DNA of 39,355 bases, taken from contig JACQBQ010000050.1 of assembly GCA_016201905.1 (NCBI GenBank), positions 1-39,355 on the forward strand. The letters run 5' to 3'. The notes under the pieces were generated by a model. It did no database searches. It worked only from the letters and a program-made list of their open reading frames with translations, and was not told where the DNA came from. Of this stretch, positions 22,985 through 31,764 are shown in pieces. Each line of letters opens with the position of its first letter. The first letter of the stretch is position 1. A program made the position numbers and the translations under genes. Source of the stretch: Candidatus Melainabacteria bacterium. GTDB taxonomy: Bacteria; Cyanobacteriota; Vampirovibrionia; 2-02-FULL-35-15.

Positions 22985-25534
22985 TTATATAATCCCAAAC
23001 TTTTCTAAAATAGGTGCAAGCCATCCTGACTGTGCTGCTTTAACAATGCGCTGGATCTTCTTATCTATTTTTATAAATGACATTCTTAGTCTTTCATAAA
23101 ATTCTTCATTTCTATATTTTTCTGCATATTCTGGATCATGCGAATTATCAATAAGTTTTTCTGTTTCTTTCGCCCTATTTTTTCTAGTAGTAAAGAAACC
23201 CCATCTATGTTTAAATCCTTTTTTTAGTCCAAACTTTTCACGGATTTTATCTGAGTAATTGTTTTTGTCAAAGTTTTGTTTTCTTTCTGGTTTTCTTGAT
23301 AAATCTATTTCAGTATTACCTTTAATTACTTCAGCTAAGAATGGATAAAGCTCGGGTCTTGATACCACTGCATTAGCAAAACCTACTTCTTTTGCATCAC
23401 TTGCAGTAAGCTTAGGTGCTGCCAAAGGATTTCTTACATTACAAATCATTGCTTTTGCTAATTTTTTCCCAACTATCTCAGGGAAATATTCTGTTCCCAT
23501 CCACTCTGGATCAAGCCCCAATCCTACTTCTGGAAATGCAATATAGCTTTCTTCATCTACCATTATTCTATAATCACAGGCACTTGCTAATTCTGCACCG
23601 CCACCCACAGCAGGACCATCTATCAATGCAAGTGTCGGAAGTTCAAAGTTACGAATGGTTTTCATTACTTCTTTGCCAAGTAAAACAAATTCTTTTAATT
23701 TTTCAGGATCCTCTTTAACACTTTGTGCATAACTCAAATCAGCTCCGGAACTAAATACTCCACCACCTTGATCTTTAAATACAACTGCTCTTGCACCTCT
23801 TTCTTTTAATTCTCCTAGTGCTTGTTTAATACCTCTGAGCATTTCAGGACCCATTGAGTTTTGCATTTGCTGCAGGTTTTGGATATGGAGCCTTCCAAGT
23901 TCAAGAAATCCAATACCATCTTGAATATAACTTTTAACACCAGACAATTTATCATCAGTGATCTCAAAATTTGGAGATAATGCTATACCAGAATTACCTT
24001 CAGAAGTTTCTGTAAGACGACTAGCAATAAGTTCACATGCATTATCAACTCCTAGTTTATTAATAAATTCAAATGGTCCAATATTCCATTTAAATCCTTG
24101 TTTGCAGGCTATTTCTACATCGTGTATATCTGAAAGCCCTTCATTTACAATTTCTATGGCAATGGCACTGTAAGCTGCTAAAAGTCTTTCAGCAATTCTC
24201 TGTTCATCAGTTTCATTTCCACTTTGCTTATTAGATTCTGCTTCTGTTAATGTATATGGTTCTATTGTAAATGGAAGAATTAAATTGTCTTTATTCTTTT
24301 TAACTGACATCAAATATTTACCTACTACTTCAAGCTGTTTAGTGGCTTTTTCTTTTGCTTCACTAGTACGTTTTGCTGGTTTAAAGAATGATCCTAATTT
24401 TGCAGAGTTTTCAACTATACCTGCATACATTTTCTTTTGATTAAGTTCTCCTATTGCATCTTTTAAAAGTGCTAACTTTTCTTCAAAGAGTTTATCTAAA
24501 ATCTTTTGACCTTTATATCCTTTATTACTTGCAATTTTTATTTGATCATCTATAGCTTTAATCTTTTTATATGTTCCAACTTCATCATTGAAGAAGGCAA
24601 GTGTTATTGCTTCTTTGAACTGTGTTTTAGCTTTCTTTGTTTTTACATTGATTTGTTTGTCATAAAATATTTTTTTGAAAACCTGATCTACCGAATCTGA
24701 TGATACCTTCCACTCTTCAGCAATCTTGGCTGCCTCATTCAATACACCGACATATATTCTATTTGCAACAGCACCAGGTGTATCCTTCCAGCAGACTATG
24801 GGCTGTTTACCCATTGCATATGCCAGCTGCCTCATAGCTTCTATAACTTCTAAACTGGTTTTTTCTGTTGCTATTATTTCCACTAATGGATTTCTATCTG
24901 CTGGTTTAAAGAAGTGAAAACCAACTACATTTTCTGGATTATCCACTCGTTTTGCAATTTCGCTAACGCTTAAAAAAGATGTGTTAGATGCTAATACGGC
25001 ACCTTTCTTAAGTGCCAGATCAAAGAATTCAAATACATTTTGTTTAAATGATAAAAGTTCTGGTCCTGCTTCTATAACTAATGTAGTTTCTCCATAATCT
25101 TTTCTAACCTTGCTATCGGTAATCGCACTTCCTAAAAATCCTTTTACTATTTTTTCTGCTTCAGCTCTTCCTTCTTTATGGGCCTCAGTGATTTTAGAAA
25201 ATGGTTCTCTTTGATTGAAAACAATTGGTGGACCAATTAAACCAGCTCTATTAATATGTCTTTGTTGCCTTTCTGAAAGTTTATGTACTTTGACTGCTTT
25301 TGCCTGAGTCCTGACTATATTAGTTTTTGATGATTCTAGTGACTCTAAATCTATGTCCTGTCTAAAAGTTCCAGAGCCAGCTTTAGTAGTTGCATTGACA
25401 ATATCTGCACCCATTGTGCCACTGGCTCCAAGGATTACTGATTTATTTTTTCCTTTAAACTGCTGAGCTCTTTCTACTCCTCTTAAAAAAGGAAGTTTAC
25501 TTAATCTTTCATCAAATGTTATTTGTGTTGTCAT
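22985..25534 (-). CDS. fadN: Bifunctional 3-hydroxyacyl-CoA dehydrogenase/enoyl-CoA hydratase
   Basis: An 849-residue two-step beta-oxidation enzyme. Domain order is dehydrogenase first: NAD-binding GASGTMG (36-42), then VVGFHFFKPADRNPLVEI with the catalytic His. A long Lys-rich insert (about 300-400) follows. The hydratase (crotonase) is C-terminal: GGGVFSSGADLSY for the oxyanion hole, GGGAELASACDYR and FPEVGLGLDPEWMG carrying the two catalytic Glu. This order is that of Bacillus FadN, opposite to E. coli FadB/FadJ. The gap to fadE is 2 bp. The enzyme is larger than FadN of Bacillus (about 790) because of the insert and a long basic tail. Confidence 0.92.
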   Translation of the reverse strand: MTTQITFDERLSKLPFLRGVERAQQFKGKNKSVILGASGTMGADIVNATTKAGSGTFRQDIDLESLESSKTNIVRTQAKAVKVHKLSERQQRHINRAGLIGPPIVFNQREPFSKITEAHKEGRAEAEKIVKGFLGSAITDSKVRKDYGETTLVIEAGPELLSFKQNVFEFFDLALKKGAVLASNTSFLSVSEIAKRVDNPENVVGFHFFKPADRNPLVEIIATEKTSLEVIEAMRQLAYAMGKQPIVCWKDTPGAVANRIYVGVLNEAAKIAEEWKVSSDSVDQVFKKIFYDKQINVKTKKAKTQFKEAITLAFFNDEVGTYKKIKAIDDQIKIASNKGYKGQKILDKLFEEKLALLKDAIGELNQKKMYAGIVENSAKLGSFFKPAKRTSEAKEKATKQLEVVGKYLMSVKKNKDNLILPFTIEPYTLTEAESNKQSGNETDEQRIAERLLAAYSAIAIEIVNEGLSDIHDVEIACKQGFKWNIGPFEFINKLGVDNACELIASRLTETSEGNSGIALSPNFEITDDKLSGVKSYIQDGIGFLELGRLHIQNLQQMQNSMGPEMLRGIKQALGELKERGARAVVFKDQGGGVFSSGADLSYAQSVKEDPEKLKEFVLLGKEVMKTIRNFELPTLALIDGPAVGGGAELASACDYRIMVDEESYIAFPEVGLGLDPEWMGTEYFPEIVGKKLAKAMICNVRNPLAAPKLTASDAKEVGFANAVVSRPELYPFLAEVIKGNTEIDLSRKPERKQNFDKNNYSDKIREKFGLKKGFKHRWGFFTTRKNRAKETEKLIDNSHDPEYAEKYRNEEFYERLRMSFIKIDKKIQRIVKAAQSGWLAPILEKFGII

Positions 25535-25536
25535 AA

Positions 25537-27807
25537 TTAAGCTATTTTTTCCTCTCCTTGTGAACTAACAATTACAAACTGCTTAAATCTATCTGAGGAA
25601 TTATTTTCACTTCCTTTGAATATTTTTTCTTCCAGGCTTCTTTGGCTACTCAATTCATTTTCTGCTTCTTTAATATATGCATTTGCAATTTCCTCAGGAT
25701 AGAGATCTTTTTTCTTTAACTTAATAGGACTGATTTTTGTGATTATTTGACTTGTTGCAGCTTTTGGATAATGCTCATCATTTCTTATCCCTTCAATCAT
25801 TACATCTTTTCGTTTTAAATTTTTAATAAACTGCTTAAGAGCAAGTTTCTTATGTTCTGGAAGACTTTGATCGCGGAGTTTTAACAATACTGCTGCTGCC
25901 TGGTAGATTTCAATTGCTTCATCAGCAAGAGCTAAAAGTTCTTTTTGCTTGAGCATTGTTTTATTCCCATTAAGCAAACCTAATGCCATAGCTCTTGCAG
26001 AGTAACTCTTGGTTTTCCTTTGTATCCACCACATATCATTTATGCTTAAACCACCACTTTCATATTTAAGTCTGCTTGCTCCAAGTTTTCCAAGAGCAAT
26101 AGGATTCATACCTGCCTTTAAAGCTGGTTTTGCACCTACACCTACCAGGTGCTGTTTAAGTGCTTCAGTAACACCTTCTACAATTAATGGCACCCACATG
26201 TCTCGCCTAATAAGCTCAATGGGGTGACCCTTCATGAGGCTTTGGCCCCCAAACATTCTTGCAGCAGTTGTAGATATTTTCCAGGCTTCTTCACTTGATA
26301 GTACCTTGATTGCAGCACATTCAGCGATGATATTCATATGAGGAAAAGTGTCGACAAGATTAGTCGTTAGCTCTACAGCAGCATCAAGTGCTTCTGTTTT
26401 AATTGCCATCTCTGCAATATATCTTTTTACCTGCGGTAAGTCAGCCAGCCTTCCTCCATGCTCATCAAACCTTCTTCTTTGAATTGCTTCAAGCACTGAC
26501 ATTTGAAATGCACATCTTGCAGCTTCTGCACAAAACGATCCAAAACCAGCACGTCCTGCATTGAGACTATTAAATATTACTTTTGTACCTTCACCAACTT
26601 CTCCAAGAATATTGGTTATACCCTCTTCATTTACTATTGGGATTTCAAGATTATGAAATTCTATATATGCCTGATTGCTACCTCTAATTCCACTTAGCTT
26701 TAATGGTTTAGAGATATAAAATCCTTCTTCTTTTAATTTTTGCCTTTTTTCATCAATTTGTTCTTGTGTATCTGAAAGTCTAAATGGCAATTCCTTAATA
26801 AAAACTGTTGGCTTTAATTCAGGCCCACCATCGTCAACCTTTGCAAATATAAGCATCAGACTGGATCTATGTGTATTAGTTATATAAATTTTTGAACCAT
26901 TTAAAATATACTTCTTTCCATCAGGTGAGAGCTTGGCAATTGTTTCTGCATTATTAATTGCATCAGTTCCAGAGCCCCTTTCTGTGAGAGCAAATGAAAC
27001 AAGACCATCTCCTCTAGCTATCTTTGGAAGATGATGATGCCTTTGCTGAAAATCTCCATAATACTCAAATGGTTTAGAACCAAGCGTACTATGTGCACTT
27101 ATCTTTCCTGATAGTGTGCCAGAGTAAGTATGAATAACAGTCCGGATCACTTTATCATACTCTCTTTGATTGAATCCTAGCCCACCAAATTTTTCAGGAA
27201 TCTTTAATCTAAAAAGCCCAAGATCTCTCATTCTTTCAAGGAGTTCAGGACGAACATATATTTCTTCATCTATTTGAAATGGATTTACAAGTGCTTCTTT
27301 TAGATCTTTAAACTTAAGATTTAAATTATTCATCCATTCTTTTACTTCAGTACTGGGATTTTGAAGTCTGGCAAGAGATGCATTATTACTAATGGTCCAC
27401 CTTGCAAGGTTATATTCATATTCTTTTTTTAAGTCTGGTGCAATGTCATCTGGTGTTGAACCGTAACCATCAAGCCAGTTAAGCACAATGTCGCTTTTCA
27501 GTCTCATAGCATCATTAATAAGCTGGGAGTATGCATTAATTTCTTTTTGTTTTTCTGGACTTAGTTTATTGTCAGCAGCTTCTTCTAATGAATTTAATCT
27601 TAAAACTCCTCCTGCTGTCATATCCGAGATAATTCCGTTTTGCCCAGTGCCAAGCATCCCACCACTTTTTTTCATTAACTGCTTTACTGTTGCATCTTGA
27701 TTTTTAGTAGTGGCTGATTTGCCTTTTCCACCTAAATAATCAGGAAGATAAAGCTGTCCCGGGACATAAAAATTAAAAGCTGGATCTACGTCTACAATTA
27801 ATGACAT
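25537..27807 (-). CDS. fadE: Acyl-CoA dehydrogenase with long N- and C-terminal extensions
   Basis: First step of beta-oxidation: FAD-dependent oxidation of acyl-CoA to 2-enoyl-CoA. The catalytic core (about 180-560) has FALTERGSGTD (272-282), the strand GSKIYITN and the base E544 in VEGVTEALK, where VLCAD/FadE-type enzymes have it. About 170 residues precede the core and about 200 follow, giving 756 residues against 380 for short enzymes. The C-terminal part resembles the extra helical domain of VLCAD/FadE types. The N-terminal extension is unrecognised. GATAAT lies 6 nt before the ATG. It leads the fad operon. Confidence 0.92.
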   Translation of the reverse strand: MSLIVDVDPAFNFYVPGQLYLPDYLGGKGKSATTKNQDATVKQLMKKSGGMLGTGQNGIISDMTAGGVLRLNSLEEAADNKLSPEKQKEINAYSQLINDAMRLKSDIVLNWLDGYGSTPDDIAPDLKKEYEYNLARWTISNNASLARLQNPSTEVKEWMNNLNLKFKDLKEALVNPFQIDEEIYVRPELLERMRDLGLFRLKIPEKFGGLGFNQREYDKVIRTVIHTYSGTLSGKISAHSTLGSKPFEYYGDFQQRHHHLPKIARGDGLVSFALTERGSGTDAINNAETIAKLSPDGKKYILNGSKIYITNTHRSSLMLIFAKVDDGGPELKPTVFIKELPFRLSDTQEQIDEKRQKLKEEGFYISKPLKLSGIRGSNQAYIEFHNLEIPIVNEEGITNILGEVGEGTKVIFNSLNAGRAGFGSFCAEAARCAFQMSVLEAIQRRRFDEHGGRLADLPQVKRYIAEMAIKTEALDAAVELTTNLVDTFPHMNIIAECAAIKVLSSEEAWKISTTAARMFGGQSLMKGHPIELIRRDMWVPLIVEGVTEALKQHLVGVGAKPALKAGMNPIALGKLGASRLKYESGGLSINDMWWIQRKTKSYSARAMALGLLNGNKTMLKQKELLALADEAIEIYQAAAVLLKLRDQSLPEHKKLALKQFIKNLKRKDVMIEGIRNDEHYPKAATSQIITKISPIKLKKKDLYPEEIANAYIKEAENELSSQRSLEEKIFKGSENNSSDRFKQFVIVSSQGEEKIA

Positions 27808-28114
27808 TTTTTTATTATCTTAAACAATTATCCTTACAAATTGATTACGATAAATTTACTTGGTAAGCAAAATAAAAGCAATAGCAAAAAAAATAAAATA
27901 TTTTGCTTATTGCAATTACATAAAATAAACAGCATTTGTCTTTGTTTTAACTTATAAAAGATTAGTGCATGTGCTTTTCTGCAAACCATATTTACGTAAG
28001 CATGTTCTTAAACATGTATCTCAGGCAGCTTGTGAAAAACTAATTTTCAAAGTAGTTTAAGTTAAAGTAGGAAACACAAAGCTGAAAGTTTTTACTTATA
28101 ATCAAAACTGATAA
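27808..28114. promoter_or_regulatory. Divergent promoter region of fadE operon and transporter
   Basis: 307 bp with no convincing gene. An inverted repeat GCAATAGCAAAA (27878-27889) / TTTTGCTTATTGC (27901-27913) and a shorter one, CATGTT-CTTA-AACATG near 28001-28016, are operator candidates. GATAAT (27819-27814, minus) serves fadE and TATAAT (28097-28102) the transporter. Confidence 0.45.
28097..28102 (+). promoter_or_regulatory. Perfect TATAAT before the MFS transporter
   Basis: The hexamer lies 12 nt before ATG 28115, so the leader would be only about 6 nt. No Shine-Dalgarno sequence is seen. Confidence 0.45.
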
Positions 28115-29323
28115 ATGACCAAAGTTAAAAATAATTATTTTCCTCTTTTAGTTGCAGTAGCATTTGCTTATTTTGCTTTTGGTGCCATTACAAATGTAGC
28201 AGGTGCAATTGTCCCTAAAATTAAAGAGACATATCATGTAACCGGCTCAGCATCAAGTTTTTTGGCCGCAGTGTTTTTTATAGCTTATGGCTTAACATCA
28301 GTCCCGTTTGGAATTCTTATAAATAAATATGGGACTAAACTAACACTTGTATTTGGCTCATTAATTACTACTATTGGTGTGTTTATGTTTGCAAGCGTAC
28401 CTGGTTATTATGCAAATATGGCAGCAATGTTTATTTGTGGAGTAGGAATTACTGCTATTCAAGTAGCCATGAATCCTCTTGTAAAAGAAATCAGCAATCC
28501 TGAAAAATATTCAAGGAACTTAACTTTATTTATGGTGTTGTTTGGAGTAGGCTCAACAGTTGCACCTTATATCGTAACTTTTATTAAATCACGAGGACTG
28601 GAATGGAATTATAATTACTGGCTTTTTACAATTATTTCAATAATAATGCTTTTTGGTTTAGCGTTTCCAAAATATCCGGAAGAAAAAAGACAAGAAGCAG
28701 GGAGTAAGAAACAGGATGGCAATTTCACTGAACTTTTAAAAGATCCTTTGATGATTATGTATGCCCTTGCAATTTTTCTCTATGTGGGTGTAGAAGTTGG
28801 CATTGCTTATAATATTGCATTGTTTTTGGAAGATGTTCATAAGGTTTCTAATGTGTTAGGAAATCATGCAGAAGCTGCAAAAAATGCAGCAGTTGGAAAC
28901 TATTGGTTTGGATTACTTATTGGCAGGCTCATTGGCAGCTTTGTTCTTGATAAGATTTCAACTAAAAAAGCAATCCAGATTTATATTTCATGTGCTGCAA
29001 TTTCTTTAGCTGTTGCTGTCTTTTCAAAAAATTTAACGCTTGTTTTGTGGGCATTTCCATTTGTAGGTTTCTTTATTTCTATTATGTTTCCTTCAATCTA
29101 TGGACTTGCAATTGATTCTTATAAAAAAGAGTACTCAAGTATGGTTTCAGGAATACTTTGTACTGCTATTATAGGTGGAGCTGTGATTGCACCTATTATT
29201 GCTAAGGTAGCAGAAATTACAGGCTCAGTAGCAGAACCAAACTGGCATCTTGGAATGTTCATTGCTTTTGCTTGCTATGCATATATTTTTACTGTGGGTA
29301 TTTGGGCTAAGCAAAAAGGATAA
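28115..29323 (+). CDS. MFS transporter, FucP-like
   Basis: A 402-residue major facilitator protein with about 12 membrane helices. It has the family's TM1 sequence AFAYFAFGAITNVAG, the cytoplasmic loop INKYGTKLTLVFGSL between helices 2 and 3, and a central charged loop (about 190-210). FucP/GluP-type sugar:H+ symporters of the inner membrane look like this, but the substrate is not determinable. The stop overlaps the next reading frame as TAATG. It is divergent from the fad operon. Confidence 0.85.
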   Translation: MTKVKNNYFPLLVAVAFAYFAFGAITNVAGAIVPKIKETYHVTGSASSFLAAVFFIAYGLTSVPFGILINKYGTKLTLVFGSLITTIGVFMFASVPGYYANMAAMFICGVGITAIQVAMNPLVKEISNPEKYSRNLTLFMVLFGVGSTVAPYIVTFIKSRGLEWNYNYWLFTIISIIMLFGLAFPKYPEEKRQEAGSKKQDGNFTELLKDPLMIMYALAIFLYVGVEVGIAYNIALFLEDVHKVSNVLGNHAEAAKNAAVGNYWFGLLIGRLIGSFVLDKISTKKAIQIYISCAAISLAVAVFSKNLTLVLWAFPFVGFFISIMFPSIYGLAIDSYKKEYSSMVSGILCTAIIGGAVIAPIIAKVAEITGSVAEPNWHLGMFIAFACYAYIFTVGIWAKQKG

Positions 29324-29946
29324 TGTACATGCGTCATTGCGAGGAGCATCAGCGACGAAGCAATCCAGCTAACTATTTCAAAGTTACGTTTTCTAGATTG
29401 CTTCGTCGGTTCTTTGAACCTCCTCGCAATGACGTGGTTAGGTCAGTCCTTTTGTTTTTTGCCTCTATTGCTATTTCTATATCTCATGCCCAAGCCAAAC
29501 TTGGAAATAAAGTTCATGAAAATGAGAAACAATTTGGGAAAGAACTAATAACAAAACAATTTTCTGAAACTGAGAAAAATTTTACCGGTAAAAAGATATA
29601 TCAGTTTCCATTACATGGCTGGCAGGTAGAGGCTATATACAGAGATGGAAGATCCTTTTCTGAAACAGCAAGACCTAAGGGCAATAAAGTTAAAAATCAG
29701 ATGTTAACAGAGCGGGAAGCAAATGTTATTGCTGACATGCTTTATCCCCGAAAAGACCGCGGATCTTATAAAAAACAAATCGACAATGCTAATTTTGTTA
29801 GCCATTTTTTTGAATATGGAGTAGTTAGCTATGAAATGGAGCTTGATAAAAGAAGAAAAAAACATGTAGGTGTGGTTGGAGTTAGAACTGTTTTATATAG
29901 TGATGGCGATAAGTTTAAAAATATTATGGTTAATGCCTATCATTGA
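29323..29946 (+). CDS. Predicted secreted protein whose N-terminus is a translated palindromic repeat
   Basis: The reading frame starts at ATG 29323, overlapping the transporter stop (TAATG). Its first 37 codons are the palindromic repeat at 29332-29434, translated as RHCEEHQRRSNP...LLRRFFEPPRNDV, a peptide typical of translated CATTGCGAGG-type palindromes. Codon 38 is GTG (29434), after which comes a clean signal peptide VRSVLLFFASIAISISHAQA. The mature part (about 115 residues after SHAQA, to residue 207) is basic, has a Q-F-P-L-H-G-W-Q-V-E-A strand and is unrecognised. Either the true start is GTG 29434 or the repeat is part of the protein; the first would give 170 residues. Confidence 0.6.
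   Translation: MYMRHCEEHQRRSNPANYFKVTFSRLLRRFFEPPRNDVVRSVLLFFASIAISISHAQAKLGNKVHENEKQFGKELITKQFSETEKNFTGKKIYQFPLHGWQVEAIYRDGRSFSETARPKGNKVKNQMLTEREANVIADMLYPRKDRGSYKKQIDNANFVSHFFEYGVVSYEMELDKRRKKHVGVVGVRTVLYSDGDKFKNIMVNAYH
29332..29434. repeat. REP/MITE-type palindrome of the CATTGCGAGG class
   Basis: Outer arms CGTCATTGCGAGGAG (29332-29346) and CTCCTCGCAATGACG (29420-29434) are perfectly complementary over 15 bp. Inner arms CGACGAAGCAATC (29353-29365) and GATTGCTTCGTCG (29396-29408) are perfect over 13 bp. Elements with these arms are widespread in low-GC genomes with many repeats. It sits entirely within the 5' part of an open frame. Confidence 0.85.
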
Positions 29947-30008
29947 TGTAATTGTTTAGGAGTAATTTCATCTTTCTACGTCATTGGAAGCTATCTCAAA
30001 AGGATAAA

Positions 30009-30025
30009 TGTAACCCACGGTTACA
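30009..30025. promoter_or_regulatory. Third TGTAACC-N3-GGTTACA palindrome
   Basis: TGTAACC-CAC-GGTTACA is perfect over 7-bp arms and lies 37 bp before the ORF6N start. GTCATTGGAAGCTATCT (29980-29996), a half-copy of the tip of the repeat at 2720-2991, is 12 bp upstream, so the palindrome may travel with that repeat. Confidence 0.45.
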
Positions 30026-30062
30026 GTATCACAATTTGCAGAGTGGTTAAATTAAAATCCTT

Positions 30063-30581
30063 ATGTCAAGTTTAATTGCAGAAGAAAAAATTGAAAAGAA
30101 GATTTTTCTTATAAGAGGGAAGAAAGTAATGCTTGATAAGGATCTGGCTGAACTTTATGGAGTAAAAACAAAAGCTTTAAATCAAGCCGTAAAAAGAAAT
30201 ATTGAACGTTTTCCAGAAGACTTCGTGTTAAATCTCTCTAGAGAAGAAGCTTATTCTTTAAGGTCACAATTTGTGACCTTAAAGCAAGGTCAACATATTA
30301 AACATCTGCCTTATGCCTTCACAGAACAAGGTGTAGCAATGCTTTCAAGCATATTGAAGAGTAAAAAAGCTATTCTAGTAAATATTCAAATTATGAGAGC
30401 TTTCACAAGGCTAAAAAGATTAACCACTACTCATAAAGAACTTGCTAAGAAAATAAATGAGCTAGAAACTAAAGTCACAAAACATGATAAGGAGATCCAA
30501 TCAATCTTTGATGCAATTCATAAACTCATTGAGCCGCAAATTAATAAACCAAAAAGAAAAGTTGGATTTACTCCTAATTAA
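30063..30581 (+). CDS. ORF6N-domain protein (phage-type DNA-binding)
   Basis: A 172-residue protein with an N-terminal ORF6N domain (about 12-115): VMLDKDLAELYGVKTKALNQAVKRN, FPEDFVLNL and HLPYAFTEQGVAMLSSILKS, diagnostic of the KilA-N/ORF6N group of phage and prophage antirepressor-like proteins. A coiled coil (about 133-155, LAKKINELETKVTKHDKEIQ) forms the C-terminal part. It is present as a lone gene without other phage genes. TAAAAT (30053-30058) is 4 nt before the ATG. It may be a domesticated regulator or a phage remnant. Confidence 0.85.
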   Translation: MSSLIAEEKIEKKIFLIRGKKVMLDKDLAELYGVKTKALNQAVKRNIERFPEDFVLNLSREEAYSLRSQFVTLKQGQHIKHLPYAFTEQGVAMLSSILKSKKAILVNIQIMRAFTRLKRLTTTHKELAKKINELETKVTKHDKEIQSIFDAIHKLIEPQINKPKRKVGFTPN

Positions 30582-30706
30582 GCAAAGCTTCCTACCTTTT
30601 AAGCCTTAACCTGGGTTTGAAAGCAGCTTGAAAAAGCAGAATTAATGCACTTTAATACAATGTTAAAATTAAGTTTGTATTTAAGAATGAATTTGTACTT
30701 TGTTAT

Positions 30707-31729
30707 ATGACACAGTTTAAAATTACAGCTCCTATTTTTTCCAAAGCTGATACATCAAAGATGAAAGCAGTACACCTTAGAGGTATTACTGGTGAAGTCA
30801 GTAAAAATAATTTACCAATGAATGTAATTAACCGAGATAAAACTAAAGGTACAGCTAGTAACGGGTATTGGTGGCAGATGCCTCAGATTGACGTTAAAAG
30901 CATGCAGATACTATCAAGAGAAGATTCTACATTTGGACGCTTACCATTTATTGGCGGTATCCTAACGGAGGAAAATACTGCAATTGCTGACACTGCTACT
31001 TCTATAGGTACACTGAATGAAAATGCAGCTAATGCATTTAACCGTACAGAACCAATACATGTAGTATTTCCAGCAACAAAAAAAGATTACGATGGAGATT
31101 ATATATTTATTGCAGAAGAGGCTATTGATTTTTTACCTGCAATTGCTGCAATTACTACAACAATAAGAGCCAATTTACCTCACCCTAAACTATGGAAATA
31201 CTTGGATGTTAATGTTCGTATCTCTTCCAATGTAGTAAAGCCTGGAGAAAGTGGTGAGGCTGTTGAACGACATGACATAAACAGTAAACCTAGACCATCT
31301 ACATGGCATAACCATATGGATGGCACTAAGCTTCCTGTAGTTAATATGCCGGATATTGTTGTTGCTGGACAAATGCCAACAATGTTTTCACATGAACATC
31401 GTTTAGCGCTCCCACATGAGAACTTAAAATCACTTGAACGAGAAGGTTGGACAGTAGTTACAATAGGCAATAACAACCATCTTTTTCGTGAAATTACTTC
31501 ATTAACACCAACTGAAGTCTTAATGATGAGTAGAACTACATTTCATAGTGCTTCAAAAAATATCAATGATAAACCAATTTATCGAACTTTTATGCGTGCT
31601 TTTACACGAATTGATCACCCTACTACAGAGAAAATTCTAAAGGACAAGGAACTTAAAAACAGCTTAAGGACTGAACCTCCAGAACAAATTTATATTTCTA
31701 ATGAACTTGATTTGAACATAAAAGAGTAA
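30707..31729 (+). CDS. Candidate 2-oxoglutarate/Fe(II)-type oxygenase
   Basis: A 340-residue protein that I do not recognise by overall sequence. The second half has the layout of a double-stranded beta-helix oxygenase: DVNVRISSNVVKPG (a strand before the metal site), W200-H-N-H203-M-D205 (an HxD pair), PTMFS, then FH280 followed by R293/R297 in YRTFMRAF, matching HxD...H...R. The first 120 residues are unrecognised. No signal peptide is present. If correct it would bind iron and 2-oxoglutarate; the substrate is unknown. It stands alone; guaA is convergent. A cupin without catalysis is the alternative. Confidence 0.5.
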   Translation: MTQFKITAPIFSKADTSKMKAVHLRGITGEVSKNNLPMNVINRDKTKGTASNGYWWQMPQIDVKSMQILSREDSTFGRLPFIGGILTEENTAIADTATSIGTLNENAANAFNRTEPIHVVFPATKKDYDGDYIFIAEEAIDFLPAIAAITTTIRANLPHPKLWKYLDVNVRISSNVVKPGESGEAVERHDINSKPRPSTWHNHMDGTKLPVVNMPDIVVAGQMPTMFSHEHRLALPHENLKSLEREGWTVVTIGNNNHLFREITSLTPTEVLMMSRTTFHSASKNINDKPIYRTFMRAFTRIDHPTTEKILKDKELKNSLRTEPPEQIYISNELDLNIKE

Positions 31730-31764
31730 ACATTTGTAGAGATCTAAAATCTGGAGATGTAATG

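Noticed and set aside
28029-28065. Similarity of CTTGTGAAAAA...TTCAAAG to the sequence at 39229-39259
   Set aside because: Only about 35 bp, gapped and AT-rich; could be a very old copy end but is not separable from chance by eye.
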